Shown: positions 1 through 8,816, counted from the first letter of the stretch. The stretch is DNA of 64,000 bases from Rhodococcus sp. BP22 (GCF_014281965.1 NZ_JACFTB010000001.1:887820-951819); one strand, 5' to 3'. Notes: generated by a model from the letters alone, not told the origin. Translations and numbers: made by a program.

Positions 1-1099
1 CGGCTTCGAGCGTGTCCGCGGTTTCGCCGGACTGCGAAATCGCGACCACGAGAGTGGATCGATCGAGAACCGGATCTCGGTAACGAAACTCGCTGGCGAG
101 TTCGACCTCCACCGGAAGCCGTGTCCAATGCTCGATGGCGTACTTCGCAAGCAGCCCGGAATGATAGGAACTTCCGCAGGCCACAACGAAGATCTTGTCG
201 ACCTCACGTAGCTCCTGATCCGACAACCGCTGCTCGTCCAAGACGATCCGCTGATTCTCGAAGTGCCCGAGCAAGGTGTCCGCGATGGCAGCGGGCTGCT
301 CCTGGATCTCCTTGAGCATGAAGTAGTCGTAGCCGCCCTTTTCGGCCGCGGCCAGATCCCAATCGATATGGAAAGGGCGTCCCGCCGCTACGTTGCCGTC
401 GAAGTCGGTGATCTCGTATCCACCGGCAGTGATGACCACTACCTGATCCTGGCCGAGTTCGACAGCCTCGCGCGTGTGCTCGATGAATGCAGCCACATCC
501 GAACCCACGAACATCTCGCCGACACCTACTCCGACGACCAGCGGCGTCGACCGACGCGCAGCGACAATAGTGTCGGCATGATCGGAATGGGTGAACACGA
601 GAGTGAACGCACCCTCGAGTCTGCGCAACACCGCTTTCGCGCTGGCGACGAAATCGCCCTTCGTCGGGCCCTCCTCGTACGCGCACGAGACGAGGTGGAC
701 TGTCACCTCGGTGTCGGTGTCACTGGAGAATTCGATGCCCCGGGCTTCGAGTTCGGCGCGGAGCGGTCCGAAGTTTTCGATGATCCCGTTGTGCACGACC
801 GCGACCGCCCCCGAAACGTCGCGGTGTGGATGTGCATTTCGATCGGTCGGACGCCCGTGAGTTGCCCACCGGGTGTGACCCATACCCGTCGACCCGACGA
901 ACCTCTCGGCGCCGACTTCTTCCAGTTCGGCCTCCAGATTCGCCAACCGACCCGCCTTGCGTTCGACGGCGGTGTTCCCGGCACCGTCGAGTATCGCAAT
1001 CCCCGCTGAGTCGTATCCCCTGTATTCCATACGCCGAAGCGCCTCGACCACTACACCCAGAGCTTGGCGGTGGCCGACGTATCCCACGATTCCGCACAT
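1..1099 (-). CDS. glmS: Glutamine--fructose-6-phosphate aminotransferase (isomerizing), 3' end outside window
   Basis: Converts fructose-6-phosphate plus glutamine to glucosamine-6-phosphate, the first step of the cytosolic UDP-GlcNAc pathway for peptidoglycan. The protein starts MCGIVGYVGH at 1099, so the catalytic N-terminal Cys of the class II glutaminase domain directly follows Met. The last visible part reads STLVVAISQSGETADT, the phosphosugar-binding loop of the first SIS domain. About 366 of the usual ~610-625 residues are in the window; the remainder, including the second SIS domain, lies beyond the left edge. GlmM, the next pathway enzyme, is encoded nearby at 5852-7189, as in M. tuberculosis. 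It is transcribed divergently from the hydrolase-fold gene at 1211. No glmS ribozyme is expected in this phylum and none is apparent. Confidence 0.95.
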   Translation of the reverse strand, partial: MCGIVGYVGHRQALGVVVEALRRMEYRGYDSAGIAILDGAGNTAVERKAGRLANLEAELEEVGAERFVGSTGMGHTRWATHGRPTDRNAHPHRDVSGAVAVVHNGIIENFGPLRAELEARGIEFSSDTDTEVTVHLVSCAYEEGPTKGDFVASAKAVLRRLEGAFTLVFTHSDHADTIVAARRSTPLVVGVGVGEMFVGSDVAAFIEHTREAVELGQDQVVVITAGGYEITDFDGNVAAGRPFHIDWDLAAAEKGGYDYFMLKEIQEQPAAIADTLLGHFENQRIVLDEQRLSDQELREVDKIFVVACGSSYHSGLLAKYAIEHWTRLPVEVELASEFRYRDPVLDRSTLVVAISQSGETADTLEA

Positions 1100-1210
1100 G
1101 GTGCTTGAGGGTACTCGGAGACAGACGGAGATCCTCGCGGGAGAACGCGAGAACCACTACTCGGCCCCTTACCCCCGCCGATCACACCCGATCCGATAGC
1201 GTCTACACCC

Positions 1211-2065
1211 GTGGCGACACCTAAGAAGCTCGCAGCAGAACTCAGCAAGCGCGGTCCGCACGAAGTGCTCCGCGGCGACCTCGCCCTCGCCGGCCAACCC
1301 GGCGTCGTCTACACCCCGGCGGAGGGCTACAACCTGCCCGGAGTCGCTTTCGGGCACGGCTGGCTGTTGCGCGGCGACCATTACACGAACACCCTGAAGC
1401 ACCTAGCGTCATGGGGCATCGTCGCCGCGGCGCCCGACACCGAACGCGGGCCGTTTCCGTCACACCGCGGTCTCGCCGCCGACCTCGGCACAGTGCTCGA
1501 CATCATGACCGGAGTGCGGCTGGGAACCGGAAACATCAGCGTGCACCCCGACAAACTCGCCGTCGCCGGCCACGGCATGGGAGCGAGCGTTGCAGTTCTC
1601 GCAGCCGCATCACGCTCGGACATCAAAGCCGTGGCCGCGCTCTTTCCGGCACCGACGGTGCCCAGCGCGGAAGACGCAGCGCAATCCTTGTCGGTGCCCG
1701 GTTTGGTGCTGGGAGATTCAGCCATGACCGACTCGCTGAACGACAACACACTCGCGCTCGCCGGCGCATGGGGAGGGCCCTCGACATTTCGACGCATCGA
1801 CAAAGCGTCGTCCGACGGCATGGTCGAAGGAAGACGGCTACTCAGCCCCCTCGGCTTCGGCGGTACCGAGAAGTCGACAGTCGAGGTCGTCCGCGCGCTA
1901 CTGACTGCATTTCTGTTGTTCCACATTTCCGGCGACAAGAAGTACGAAGAACTCGCCGGCGCAGCGGAATTGAAGAACACGCGAGTAATCGATCCCCACG
2001 CACCGATTGCGGAGCAGCCGAAGCCGAGCGCAATCTCAGCAGTGCGTGCAGTGATCGGTCGCTGA
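1211..2065 (+). CDS. Alpha/beta-hydrolase-fold (dienelactone hydrolase-like) protein without nucleophile Ser
   Basis: A 284-residue cytosolic protein in the position of M. tuberculosis Rv3438, between glmS and the Rv3439c/Rv3440c-like genes. The fold is suggested by an early strand with an HG motif (AFGHGW), a D-x-L-A-V-A-G-H strand and a small-residue-rich helix. The nucleophile elbow, normally G-x-S-x-G, reads GHGMG: the codon at the Ser position is GGC (Gly). If that alignment is right, the protein is either a pseudoenzyme or uses another residue. It starts with GTG at 1211 (protein MATPKK). The gene is convergent with the operon whose last stop is at 2072, with only 6 bp between stops. 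Family assignment is by fold pattern only; substrate unknown. Confidence 0.7.
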   Translation: MATPKKLAAELSKRGPHEVLRGDLALAGQPGVVYTPAEGYNLPGVAFGHGWLLRGDHYTNTLKHLASWGIVAAAPDTERGPFPSHRGLAADLGTVLDIMTGVRLGTGNISVHPDKLAVAGHGMGASVAVLAAASRSDIKAVAALFPAPTVPSAEDAAQSLSVPGLVLGDSAMTDSLNDNTLALAGAWGGPSTFRRIDKASSDGMVEGRRLLSPLGFGGTEKSTVEVVRALLTAFLLFHISGDKKYEELAGAAELKNTRVIDPHAPIAEQPKPSAISAVRAVIGR

Positions 2066-2071
2066 CCCTCT

Positions 2072-2389
2072 TCACCTCAGCCAGCTCGAAGGCGGGTCGT
2101 CCTCGGCTCGGGTTGCCTGCACTGCTGCCTGCACTCGCGTATCCAGGTTCGCCGGCAACAGATACGACCGGTATGCGTCCACGGATCGATCTTCCTCGAC
2201 GTTCTCGTTCGAAACTCCACTCGGTTCCGGACGCGGGCCGTGATCGTCAATTGCGGCCGATGACGGCCCGACACCGGCCGTGGTGCGCGCAATCGTGTCG
2301 AGTCGATCCGACACCCGATCCACCGCGGCTCGGTGCTCGGCCCGAATGTGCTGGATTTCGCTCCTCCACGTGCCCCCACCGCCGGTCAC
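2072..2389 (-). CDS. Small hypothetical protein, third gene of the EspC/WXG100-like operon
   Basis: A 105-residue protein I do not recognise. It opens with a Gly-rich start and a charged helical stretch (residues about 8-40), has a disordered Pro/Asp-rich middle, and ends in a conserved-looking segment YRSYLLPANLDTRV then a DDPPSSW tail. The start codon at 2389 overlaps the stop of the upstream gene as ATGA, so translation is probably coupled and the gene is very likely real. Being the last gene of a three-gene overlap chain with type VII secretion substrate-like proteins, it could be a small chaperone or partner, but that is inference. No signal peptide or membrane segment is visible. Confidence 0.65.
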   Translation of the reverse strand: MTGGGGTWRSEIQHIRAEHRAAVDRVSDRLDTIARTTAGVGPSSAAIDDHGPRPEPSGVSNENVEEDRSVDAYRSYLLPANLDTRVQAAVQATRAEDDPPSSWLR

Positions 2390-4308
2390 AGCGGCCCGGC
2401 TTCGGCAAGGTGTGCACCCGAGTCCAACGGTGGTCCCTCTGCGTCCTGCTCCGCCGCTGAAGGTGCCGGACCCTCTGCTGGTGTCCGGGGTTGCGACGGA
2501 GTTCCTATCGGGGGTCCTATCGGGGCGGCTTCACCCTCGGCACTCCCCTCGTCCGGCGTGCACACACCAGGTTCGAAATCTTCAGGTTCGGGGTCTTCGG
2601 TTACGGAGTCTTCGGTTACGGAGTCTTCGGTCGTACCGAGGTCCGGTACGACGGGTGCAGGCTCCGGCTCGGGCCCTTCCTCCGGTTCCACCTCCGGCTG
2701 CTCGACGTTCGATTCACCCGTAGGTCGTTCGGGATCTCGCTGTTCTGGAGCCGAGCCGAGAGCTACGGGCGGAGGTTCGGGAGTCTCGACGATCACGGGA
2801 AGCCCGAGCGGACCCATCCGAAGTTCGAATCGACGTACTCCGCCGTCCGGACTGCCGAGTTCCAATGACACCGTTCCATTCTCTGCCACCGCGAGCTTCG
2901 CGCTGTGGCCATCCAATTCGGCCTCGAGGTGCCCTCGCTCAGGCGACACTCCACCCGAGTCCGGTTCCACCGGACCAGCAGTCGGCGGAGGCGTATCGGC
3001 GTTCACTGGTCCCGCGTCAGCCTTCGGCGGCTCCACGGAATCTGGTGAATTTTGTTCCCGTACAGAACCATTCGAGCTGAACTGCCCCTCTCCACCGTTC
3101 GGCGGGGTCGGTGCCTCACCGGATTCGGAATCGAGAATGCGATCCAAGGCCGAGCGAATATCGGCAGTGAGCGGTTCCATCACACGTTGCACCGCCGACT
3201 CGATTGCGGCCGCCGAGTCGGGTGAACCGGCTGAACCGGAGGGGCCAGTGCGACTTCCGGTGTCGATGTCCGGGCTCCGCTGCGGCTGTGGCACTGGCAT
3301 GCTGCTGGTCGCGGGGGCTGTTGTCGGCACAGCCTGTAGCGGTATTGCGGACTGCTGCTGCGCGGGCAGCGGCTGAGCGGGCAACGGCAGTGTCGACTGA
3401 GGCACCGTGCCCGGGGCAGAATTCGGGAGACCGTCGGGCGCAATTCGACACCGAGGGTCGGTTCGATCCACAGCCGAGTCGTCGATATCGGTGGACGGAA
3501 ATTCGGAATCATCGATGGCCTCGGCTGTGTTCGCCACGACTGCCAGAAGATCTCGAACACCGGTGTCCGTAGCCGTGCAGATTTCCACGAATGCAAAGCA
3601 GGTCTCGCTGACCGCGGGCCGGAAAACGTCGTTCAGCCACGCATTGCAGACCCTTCGAACCTTGCTCAGTCCCACACTGTCGAGGGGTGTTCGCGTGTCG
3701 ACCACCTCCGCGACCTCCGGCAACGCAGCCTCGACCGCAGCCAGAAAGGCATTCGCGACCGGTCCGATACTTTGGATGGAATCAGGGTCCAGGCCTGCGA
3801 AGTACGCAATGGCGTCGATCGACTCGATCGCTTTGCCGCCGACTCGAGAGAAGTCCATCGATCCCACGACGGCCGCCTTGTCCCGCACGATTTCGCCGAT
3901 GACATCTGCTGCGGTGTGCATGGATTGGTACAGCTGATCGATCGAGTCCACACGCGAAAGCGCGCGCTGCAGGTCCGATTCCATGTCCGACATCGCCGCC
4001 TCGCCGGCCGGGCCCGACCACGAACGGGCCAGTACCGCGCACAGACGCCGCTGTTCCTCGATCTGCGAACGTGCAACCTCCAGCACTCGGCCCAACACGT
4101 CGGCATCGGCAGTCAAGGCCGCAATATCCAACCCTCGTTGCTCGTCGTAGCGTGCGCACATTTCGGCGTACGTCCACTCCAGAGAACCATCGATCCGATG
4201 CAGCGTCGGGAGGTGACGTTCGAAATACAGCAAGCCACGGGTGCCGCCGTCGAGAAGGCTGTCGACCGAGACCACAGACTCCACACCCGGCATCGTCGGT
4301 GATGTCAT
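2386..4308 (-). CDS. WXG100-like protein with long Pro/Glu-rich tail (Rv3439c-like)
   Basis: A 640-residue protein at the position of the alanine/proline-rich Rv3439c. Residues 1-150 look alpha-helical and contain a W-S-G turn (LARSWSGPAGEAAM) flanked by heptad-like helices, the signature arrangement of WXG100 type VII substrates. A helical segment continues to about 300. A Pro/Gln linker follows, then a small beta-like domain (about 440-520, around GHLEAELDGHSAKL), and an acidic tail containing TEDSV repeats encoded by a 15-bp DNA repeat at 2594-2623. The start overlaps the stop of the upstream EspC-like gene (ATGA at 4305-4308), and its stop overlaps the next gene. The length exceeds canonical WXG100 proteins, resembling multi-domain effectors with a WXG-like head. 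Function unknown; secretion by ESX-4 is inferred from context and the SigM-like promoter. Confidence 0.75.
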   Translation of the reverse strand: MTSPTMPGVESVVSVDSLLDGGTRGLLYFERHLPTLHRIDGSLEWTYAEMCARYDEQRGLDIAALTADADVLGRVLEVARSQIEEQRRLCAVLARSWSGPAGEAAMSDMESDLQRALSRVDSIDQLYQSMHTAADVIGEIVRDKAAVVGSMDFSRVGGKAIESIDAIAYFAGLDPDSIQSIGPVANAFLAAVEAALPEVAEVVDTRTPLDSVGLSKVRRVCNAWLNDVFRPAVSETCFAFVEICTATDTGVRDLLAVVANTAEAIDDSEFPSTDIDDSAVDRTDPRCRIAPDGLPNSAPGTVPQSTLPLPAQPLPAQQQSAIPLQAVPTTAPATSSMPVPQPQRSPDIDTGSRTGPSGSAGSPDSAAAIESAVQRVMEPLTADIRSALDRILDSESGEAPTPPNGGEGQFSSNGSVREQNSPDSVEPPKADAGPVNADTPPPTAGPVEPDSGGVSPERGHLEAELDGHSAKLAVAENGTVSLELGSPDGGVRRFELRMGPLGLPVIVETPEPPPVALGSAPEQRDPERPTGESNVEQPEVEPEEGPEPEPAPVVPDLGTTEDSVTEDSVTEDPEPEDFEPGVCTPDEGSAEGEAAPIGPPIGTPSQPRTPAEGPAPSAAEQDAEGPPLDSGAHLAEAGPL

Positions 4309-4637
4309 CGAGGCGATTCGATTCGGGGTTCGTGCAGGGACGTCGACAGCGCATCGTCGACAAATCGATATCCGTCGACGGCGGTACGGAGCCGGTCGGC
4401 GTTGTCCTCGGACGCCTCACTCCAGCGTCGTAGCGACGACCCCACAAGTCCGCCGACCGCTGCGATGCGCACACCGAGGTCGCCGTAGTTCCGGCCGGCG
4501 ACCACCGGACCGAAAGTGAGCCCGCTCGCAATCTCGGCAGCCGACGCAATGGCCTGAGCGGTGTCGCCGAAAGCTCCGCTGACAGCACCGACCGCCTCCG
4601 CATCGATATCCAATTCGTCACACATCTCGCACACCAC
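4305..4637 (-). CDS. EspC-like type VII secretion target protein (Rv3440c-like)
   Basis: A 110-residue helical protein, first gene of a three-gene operon. It resembles the ESX secretion-associated EspC family: a helix-turn-helix pair of about 100 residues with a short-residue-rich first helix (AVGAVSGAFGDTAQAI) and a C-terminal Y-R-F-V-D, matching the YxxxD/E export motif of type VII substrates. It precedes and overlaps the WXG100-like gene. EspC-type proteins usually pair with a partner encoded next door, so a heterodimer is plausible. Two tandem GTG codons (4637, 4634) and an ATG (4625) compete as starts. A GGAAG sequence just upstream favours the GTGs, and the start is uncertain by up to four residues. 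A SigM-like promoter lies at 4677-4702. Confidence 0.7.
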   Translation of the reverse strand: MVCEMCDELDIDAEAVGAVSGAFGDTAQAIASAAEIASGLTFGPVVAGRNYGDLGVRIAAVGGLVGSSLRRWSEASEDNADRLRTAVDGYRFVDDALSTSLHEPRIESPR

Positions 4638-4676
4638 GCTTCCACGTCCGTCGGGCGAAATACCCCTGTCATGTTC

Positions 4677-4702
4677 GACGCAGCCCGCATGGAATCGGTT
4701 CC
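4677..4702 (-). promoter_or_regulatory. SigM-like ECF promoter of the EspC/WXG100-like operon
   Basis: On the minus strand the sequence reads GGGAACC, 16 nt, then CGTC (hexamer GGAACC at 4697-4702, CGTC at 4677-4680). This matches the M. tuberculosis SigM consensus as I remember it (GGGAACC-N16/17-CGTC). Expected transcription start is about 4668-4670, some 30 nt before the first gene. A second such site precedes esxU at 9717-9743. SigM controls ESX-4 esx genes in M. tuberculosis, so the pair of sites suggests one regulon. Confidence 0.6.
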
Positions 4703-4774
4703 CTCCGGTACCGGTAACGTCCCAGGTATACAGCTCGGGTTACAGATAACACGCTCACACCTGCGAGGAGTCTC

Positions 4775-5815
4775 ATGCATATCGGAACCACGCTCAACTA
4801 CTCGGGCGGATTCAAAGAAACCGTGGCCGAGGTAGAAGAACTCGAGAAGTCGGGCCTCGATATCATCTTCGTTCCCGAGGCTTACTCCTTCGACGCTGTC
4901 AGCCAACTCGGCTTTCTGGCGGCGAAGACGACGACGATCAAGATCGCGTCGGGCATCTTCCAGATCTACACCCGCACACCATCGTTGACCGCGATGACTG
5001 CGGCCGGCCTCGACTACGTCTCCGACGGGCGCTTCGTTCTCGGCCTCGGCGCGTCCGGCCCCCAGGTCGTCGAGGGTTTCCACGGCGTGAAGTACGACGC
5101 ACCCATCGCCAGGACCCGCGAGGTCATCGAGATCTGCCGTCAGGTGTGGCGTCGCGAGAAGGTCGTCCACCAGGGCAAGCACTACCAGATCCCCTTGCCC
5201 GCAGACAAGGGCACCGGCCTGGGCAAGCCGCTCAAATTGATCAATCATCCTGTGCGCGAGAAGATCCCGGTAGTCATCGCCGCACTCGGACCAAAGAACG
5301 TCGAGCTCACCGCAGAAATCGCCGAGGGCTGGCAGCCGATCTTCTACTTCCCGGAAAAAGCGGATCAGGTGTGGGGAGACGCGTTGAGCGCAGGCAAGGC
5401 CAAGCGAGACCCGTCCCTGGGCGACCTGGAGGTCTTCGCAAGCCCGACTCTCGCCATCGGCGAGGACGCGGAGAAGTACCTCCCATGGGTCAAGCCCCAC
5501 CTCGCCCTGTACATCGGCGGAATGGGTGCCAAGGGAAAGAACTTCTACAACGATCTCGCTCGACGGTACGGTTACGAAGCCGAGGCCGAGAAGATTCAGG
5601 ACCTGTATCTGGCAGGCAAAAAGGAAGAAGCAACGGCCGCGGTGCCCGACGAGCTCGTGCGCGCCATCAACCTGATCGGGCCGGAAAGCTACGTGAAGGA
5701 ACGCGTCGCGGCATTCGCCGAGGCCGGTGTCACCACACTGAACGTCCAACCCCTGGCTGAAAACACCGCAGGACGTGTCGCACAGTTGACCGCGCTTCGT
5801 GCTCTGACGGACTGA
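4775..5815 (+). CDS. LLM-class F420-dependent oxidoreductase
   Basis: A 346-residue cytosolic TIM-barrel protein of the luciferase-like monooxygenase superfamily, closest in look to actinobacterial F420-dependent members. Evidence: N-terminal MHIGTTLNYSGGF, the E-x-L-E-K-S-G-L-D barrel repeat, the RFVLGLGASGPQVVEGFHG segment typical of the cofactor phosphate-binding region, and the ITxTP-like GIFQIYTRTP strand. Length is normal for the family. The ATG at 4775 is preceded by a GAGGAG-type ribosome binding site (gcgaggagtctcATG). Substrate unknown. It reads divergently from the EspC-like operon and convergently towards glmM. There is no sign of functional linkage to secretion genes; it looks like an insertion in the conserved neighbourhood. 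Confidence 0.85.
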   Translation: MHIGTTLNYSGGFKETVAEVEELEKSGLDIIFVPEAYSFDAVSQLGFLAAKTTTIKIASGIFQIYTRTPSLTAMTAAGLDYVSDGRFVLGLGASGPQVVEGFHGVKYDAPIARTREVIEICRQVWRREKVVHQGKHYQIPLPADKGTGLGKPLKLINHPVREKIPVVIAALGPKNVELTAEIAEGWQPIFYFPEKADQVWGDALSAGKAKRDPSLGDLEVFASPTLAIGEDAEKYLPWVKPHLALYIGGMGAKGKNFYNDLARRYGYEAEAEKIQDLYLAGKKEEATAAVPDELVRAINLIGPESYVKERVAAFAEAGVTTLNVQPLAENTAGRVAQLTALRALTD

Positions 5816-5851
5816 TCCGACCGAAAACACGGATCTCGGGGACGGCCCGAG

Positions 5852-7189
5852 TCAGACCTGCCCGACCCGATTCGCCAACTCCTCGGCGAGTCGACGGGCG
5901 AGGTCCGGCTCGGCCGCCTCCACCATCACCCGCACCAACTGCTCGGTGCCACTGGGCCGCAACAACACTCGACCTGTCTCCCCCAACATCCGCTCCACCT
6001 CGGCCACACCCTCGAGCACCGAAGGCGCCGTCGCCACAGCTGCTTTGTCCGACACCTTCACATTGATGAGCACCTGCGGAAGTGTGGTCATTGCCGAGGC
6101 CAGATCGGCCAAAGAACGACCGGTCTCGGCCATTCGCGCCATAATTCGCAGCGCGGTGAGCGTTCCATCACCGGTGGTCCCGAAACCGGGAATGACAACA
6201 TGGCCACTTTGCTCGCCCCCCAAGGCGTAGCCCCCAGCTCTCAAATCCTCGAGAACATACCGGTCGCCTACCGCTGTGGTGCGCATGTCGATATCAGCGG
6301 CGCGCATCGCGATGTGCAAACCGAGATTGCTCATGACGGTGGCCACCAGCGTGTTATCGGTGAGCTCGCCGGATTCCTTCATACCGATGGCCAGTATCGC
6401 CATGATTGCGTCGCCATCGACAATGCGTCCGGAGGCGTCGACGGCGAGGCAACGGTCGGCGTCGCCGTCGTGAGCGATGCCCAGGTCCGCTCCATGGGAC
6501 ACCACGGCCGTCTGCAAATCCTCCATGTGCGTGGATCCACAGCCGTCGTTGATGTTGAGACCGTCCGGGTCCGCGTTGATCGCGATCACCCTCGCCCCCG
6601 CTGCCTCGTACACCGGGGGTGCGACGGCGGACGCAGCACCGTTCGCACAATCGACGACAACGGTGACGCCGTCGAGCCGAATCGACAGTGCCGAGCCGAG
6701 ATGCGCCGCATATTCCTCGGCGGCACCCGTCATCATTCGGACGCGGCCGATACCCGAACCGGTAGGTGCGGGCATGGCACCGTCTCCGGCTACGAGGGTC
6801 TCGATTCGATCTTCGACGTCGTCGTCGAGCTTGTGTCCGCCTGCCGCGAAAATCTTGATTCCGTTGTCCGGCATCGGATTATGAGACGCAGAGATCATGA
6901 CACCCAGTTGCGCACCGCGCACCGATGTCAGGTACGCAACGGCAGGTGTCGGGAGAACCCCGACGTCGAGCACGTCGACTCCCGACGCCGTCAGGCCTGC
7001 GGTCACCGCAGCTGCGAGCATCTCACCACTCGCTCGCGGATCGCGACCCACCACCGCGACGGGGCGTTCCGTCGCTGAAGCCGGCGTCAGGACGGTTGCG
7101 GCAGCCCTGGCCACCTTCACCGCCAACTCAGGAGTCAACAAGCCGTTGGCCAGCCCCCGCACGCCATCGGTACCGAAAAGTCGAGTCAT
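5852..7189 (-). CDS. glmM: Phosphoglucosamine mutase
   Basis: Interconverts glucosamine-6-phosphate and glucosamine-1-phosphate in UDP-GlcNAc synthesis. The protein is 445 residues from [12 protein letters not shown]. The phosphoserine loop reads [15 protein letters not shown], the Mg-binding loop is HDGDADRC, and the C-terminal phosphate loop is [12 protein letters not shown]. The reading frame remains open upstream to 7231, but the ATG at 7189 fits the family N-terminus exactly and has a GAAGGGGGA ribosome binding site. It follows rpsI after a terminator-like hairpin, in the same direction, as in M. tuberculosis (mrsA). Confidence 0.96.
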   Translation of the reverse strand: MTRLFGTDGVRGLANGLLTPELAVKVARAAATVLTPASATERPVAVVGRDPRASGEMLAAAVTAGLTASGVDVLDVGVLPTPAVAYLTSVRGAQLGVMISASHNPMPDNGIKIFAAGGHKLDDDVEDRIETLVAGDGAMPAPTGSGIGRVRMMTGAAEEYAAHLGSALSIRLDGVTVVVDCANGAASAVAPPVYEAAGARVIAINADPDGLNINDGCGSTHMEDLQTAVVSHGADLGIAHDGDADRCLAVDASGRIVDGDAIMAILAIGMKESGELTDNTLVATVMSNLGLHIAMRAADIDMRTTAVGDRYVLEDLRAGGYALGGEQSGHVVIPGFGTTGDGTLTALRIMARMAETGRSLADLASAMTTLPQVLINVKVSDKAAVATAPSVLEGVAEVERMLGETGRVLLRPSGTEQLVRVMVEAAEPDLARRLAEELANRVGQV

Positions 7190-7235
7190 CTGGAATTCGT
7201 CCCCCTTCGCCAGAAAAAAATTGATCTTCAAACGC

Positions 7236-7278
7236 CGCGAGGGCAGGCATCCGAAAATTCTGGACGCCTGCCCTCGCG
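7236..7278 (-). terminator. Hairpin terminator after rpsI
   Basis: A 13-bp perfect inverted repeat (arms 7236-7248 and 7266-7278, sequence CGCGAGGGCAGGC) separates rpsI from glmM. On the minus strand it is followed by a short T-rich stretch and later a run of seven Ts. It probably terminates or attenuates rplM-rpsI transcription before glmM. Confidence 0.65.
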
Positions 7279-7297
7279 GGTAGAACTGGAAAGAACG

Positions 7298-7834
7298 TCA
7301 GCGCTTGGAGTACTGCGACGCCTTACGTGCCTTCTTCAGACCGTACTTCTTGCGCTCCACCGAACGCGCATCACGCGTGAGGAAGCCGGCAGCCTTGAGG
7401 GGCGGACGGTCTTCCGGGGTGAGCTCGATGAGGGCGCGCGCGATAGCCAGACGCAAGGCGCCTGCCTGTCCGGACGGGCCGCCACCGTGAAGCAGGGCGA
7501 CGATATCGAAGGACTCTGCCCGATCGACGAGGACCAGCGGAGCCTTGATCAGCTGCTGGTGCACCTTGTTCGGGAAGTAGTCTTCGAGGCTACGGCCGTT
7601 GAGCTTGAACCCACCGCTGCCCGAGGAGAACCGCACGCGAGCGACGGCTTCCTTACGACGACCGACCGTCTGGATCGGGCGATCGAACAGGATCGGTGCA
7701 GGCGCTGCAGCAGCGGCCTCGATCTCGTCGACTACCTCAGGCTCTTCGACTGCCACGAACTCGTCCGCGGCGATCTCGACGACCTCTTCGGTGTTCTCCT
7801 GCGACGTCACGTCATTTCCCTCCGGCGCCGTCAC
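7298..7834 (-). CDS. rpsI: 30S ribosomal protein S9
   Basis: Small-subunit protein whose C-terminal tail reaches the P-site tRNA. The core is clear: [37 protein letters not shown], and the invariant [12 protein letters not shown] ending. It is 178 residues as annotated, with a family-variable acidic N-terminal extension of about 45 residues. The GTG at 7834 overlaps the rplM stop (GTGA). An alternative GTG at 7810 has a stronger ribosome binding site (GGAGGG, 8 nt upstream), so the first eight residues are uncertain. Co-transcribed with rplM. Confidence 0.95.
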   Translation of the reverse strand: MTAPEGNDVTSQENTEEVVEIAADEFVAVEEPEVVDEIEAAAAAPAPILFDRPIQTVGRRKEAVARVRFSSGSGGFKLNGRSLEDYFPNKVHQQLIKAPLVLVDRAESFDIVALLHGGGPSGQAGALRLAIARALIELTPEDRPPLKAAGFLTRDARSVERKKYGLKKARKASQYSKR

Positions 7835-8274
7835 TGGGACACCTGCTTGATCTCGAACGGAACGGGCTGCTGAGCTGTATGCGGGTGGTTCGGTCCCGCG
7901 TAGACCTTCAGCTTGCCCGCGATGGCACTGCCGAGCTTGTTCTTGGGGATCATGCCGATGACGGCTTTTTCCACGAGGCGATCAGGGGTCCTGTCGAGAA
8001 CCTCGCCGACCGTGCGCGACTTCAAACCGCCCGGGTGGCCGGAGTGGTGGTAAAGAAACTTGCCATCGCGCTTGTTACCGCTGATGGCAACCTTCTCCGC
8101 GTTGATGATGACGACGAAGTCGCCACCGTCTACGTTGGCTGCATAGGTGGGCTTGTGCTTGCCACGGAGCAAGTTTGCTGCCTGGACGGCGAGCCGACCG
8201 AGTACAACGTCCGTAGCGTCGATCACATGCCAAGTCCGGGTGGTGTCCCCGGCCTTCGGGCTGTATGTAGACAC
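7831..8274 (-). CDS. rplM: 50S ribosomal protein L13
   Basis: Large-subunit early assembly protein. Reads [27 protein letters not shown], with [12 protein letters not shown] and the [12 protein letters not shown] helix, all typical of L13. I choose the GTG at 8274: it gives exactly the 147 residues usual in this order, matches the family N-terminus, and has AGGA six nt upstream. A longer open frame to 8310 exists but lacks such support. The promoter is at 8402-8431. Confidence 0.96.
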   Translation of the reverse strand: MSTYSPKAGDTTRTWHVIDATDVVLGRLAVQAANLLRGKHKPTYAANVDGGDFVVIINAEKVAISGNKRDGKFLYHHSGHPGGLKSRTVGEVLDRTPDRLVEKAVIGMIPKNKLGSAIAGKLKVYAGPNHPHTAQQPVPFEIKQVSQ

Positions 8275-8401
8275 AAAAATTCCTGTCTTCATGATGTCGC
8301 TGCTGGCCAAGACGTGTGTATCCCCTCGGCGGCCAGTTGAGACCCGAGAGCAAGTGATCGCCGCACAACTAGCGCGACGATCTCATCCACGCCATCGTGG
8401 G

Positions 8402-8431
8402 ACAATACCGGTTGGACCTGCAGCAGGTCAA
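8402..8431 (-). promoter_or_regulatory. Sigma-A-type promoter of rplM-rpsI
   Basis: The minus strand shows TTGACC, 18 nt, TATTGT (-35 at 8426-8431, -10 at 8402-8407), a near-consensus housekeeping promoter. The predicted start is near 8395, leaving a leader of about 120 nt before the rplM GTG. Confidence 0.65.
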
Positions 8432-8438
8432 AACGCCT

Positions 8439-8786
8439 TCACCGAAGTCGCACGCAGACTATGCAGCGCCGAGCCGCGGGGAGCGCTTCCAAGCGGGGAT
8501 CGGCGATAGCTGACCCGCACCGCTCGCACACTCCATAAGAACCTGACGCGACGCGTTCCTGAGCTGCATCGAGCTCACGAACTTCGTCCTCTGCATCACG
8601 CGCCAGCCCGATCACCTTTGCTCGCTCGAAGGCGATGGTCGATCCTTCCGGGTCGTGCTCGTCGTCATCGGTGGTCCACTCGGAGCCCGCCACGATCACA
8701 TCGAACTGTGCACGCAAAGACTCCAGCCGACCCTGCGCTGCACTCCGCGCATCGGCTATGAGCCTGCGTGCTTCGACGGGGTCCAT
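8439..8786 (-). CDS. TraR/DksA-type C4 zinc-finger protein
   Basis: A 115-residue protein with a coiled-coil-like N-terminal helix pair (MDPVEARRLIADARSAAQ.. and ..ARDAEDEVRELDAAQERV) and a C-terminal C4 zinc finger: GVCERCGSAIADPRLEALPAARRCIVC. The sequence GxYGxCExCG is diagnostic of the DksA/TraR family, which binds the RNA polymerase secondary channel and modulates initiation. It is shorter than E. coli DksA (151), as is usual in actinobacteria. It lies upstream of rplM on the same strand, with a separate promoter for rplM between them, so it is probably its own unit. Role in this organism unknown. Confidence 0.85.
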   Translation of the reverse strand: MDPVEARRLIADARSAAQGRLESLRAQFDVIVAGSEWTTDDDEHDPEGSTIAFERAKVIGLARDAEDEVRELDAAQERVASGSYGVCERCGSAIADPRLEALPAARRCIVCVRLR

Positions 8787-8816
8787 GCTTTCACCTCACA
8801 GTTACGACGACGTAGA

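Noticed and set aside
1..1210. glmS ribozyme or other riboswitch
   Set aside because: Nothing resembling the ribozyme core is visible in the 110-bp upstream region, and it is not expected in actinobacteria.
3782..5830. 682-codon minus-strand open frame
   Set aside because: It is antisense to the LLM oxidoreductase and out of frame with the WXG100-like gene; long antisense frames are common at this GC content.
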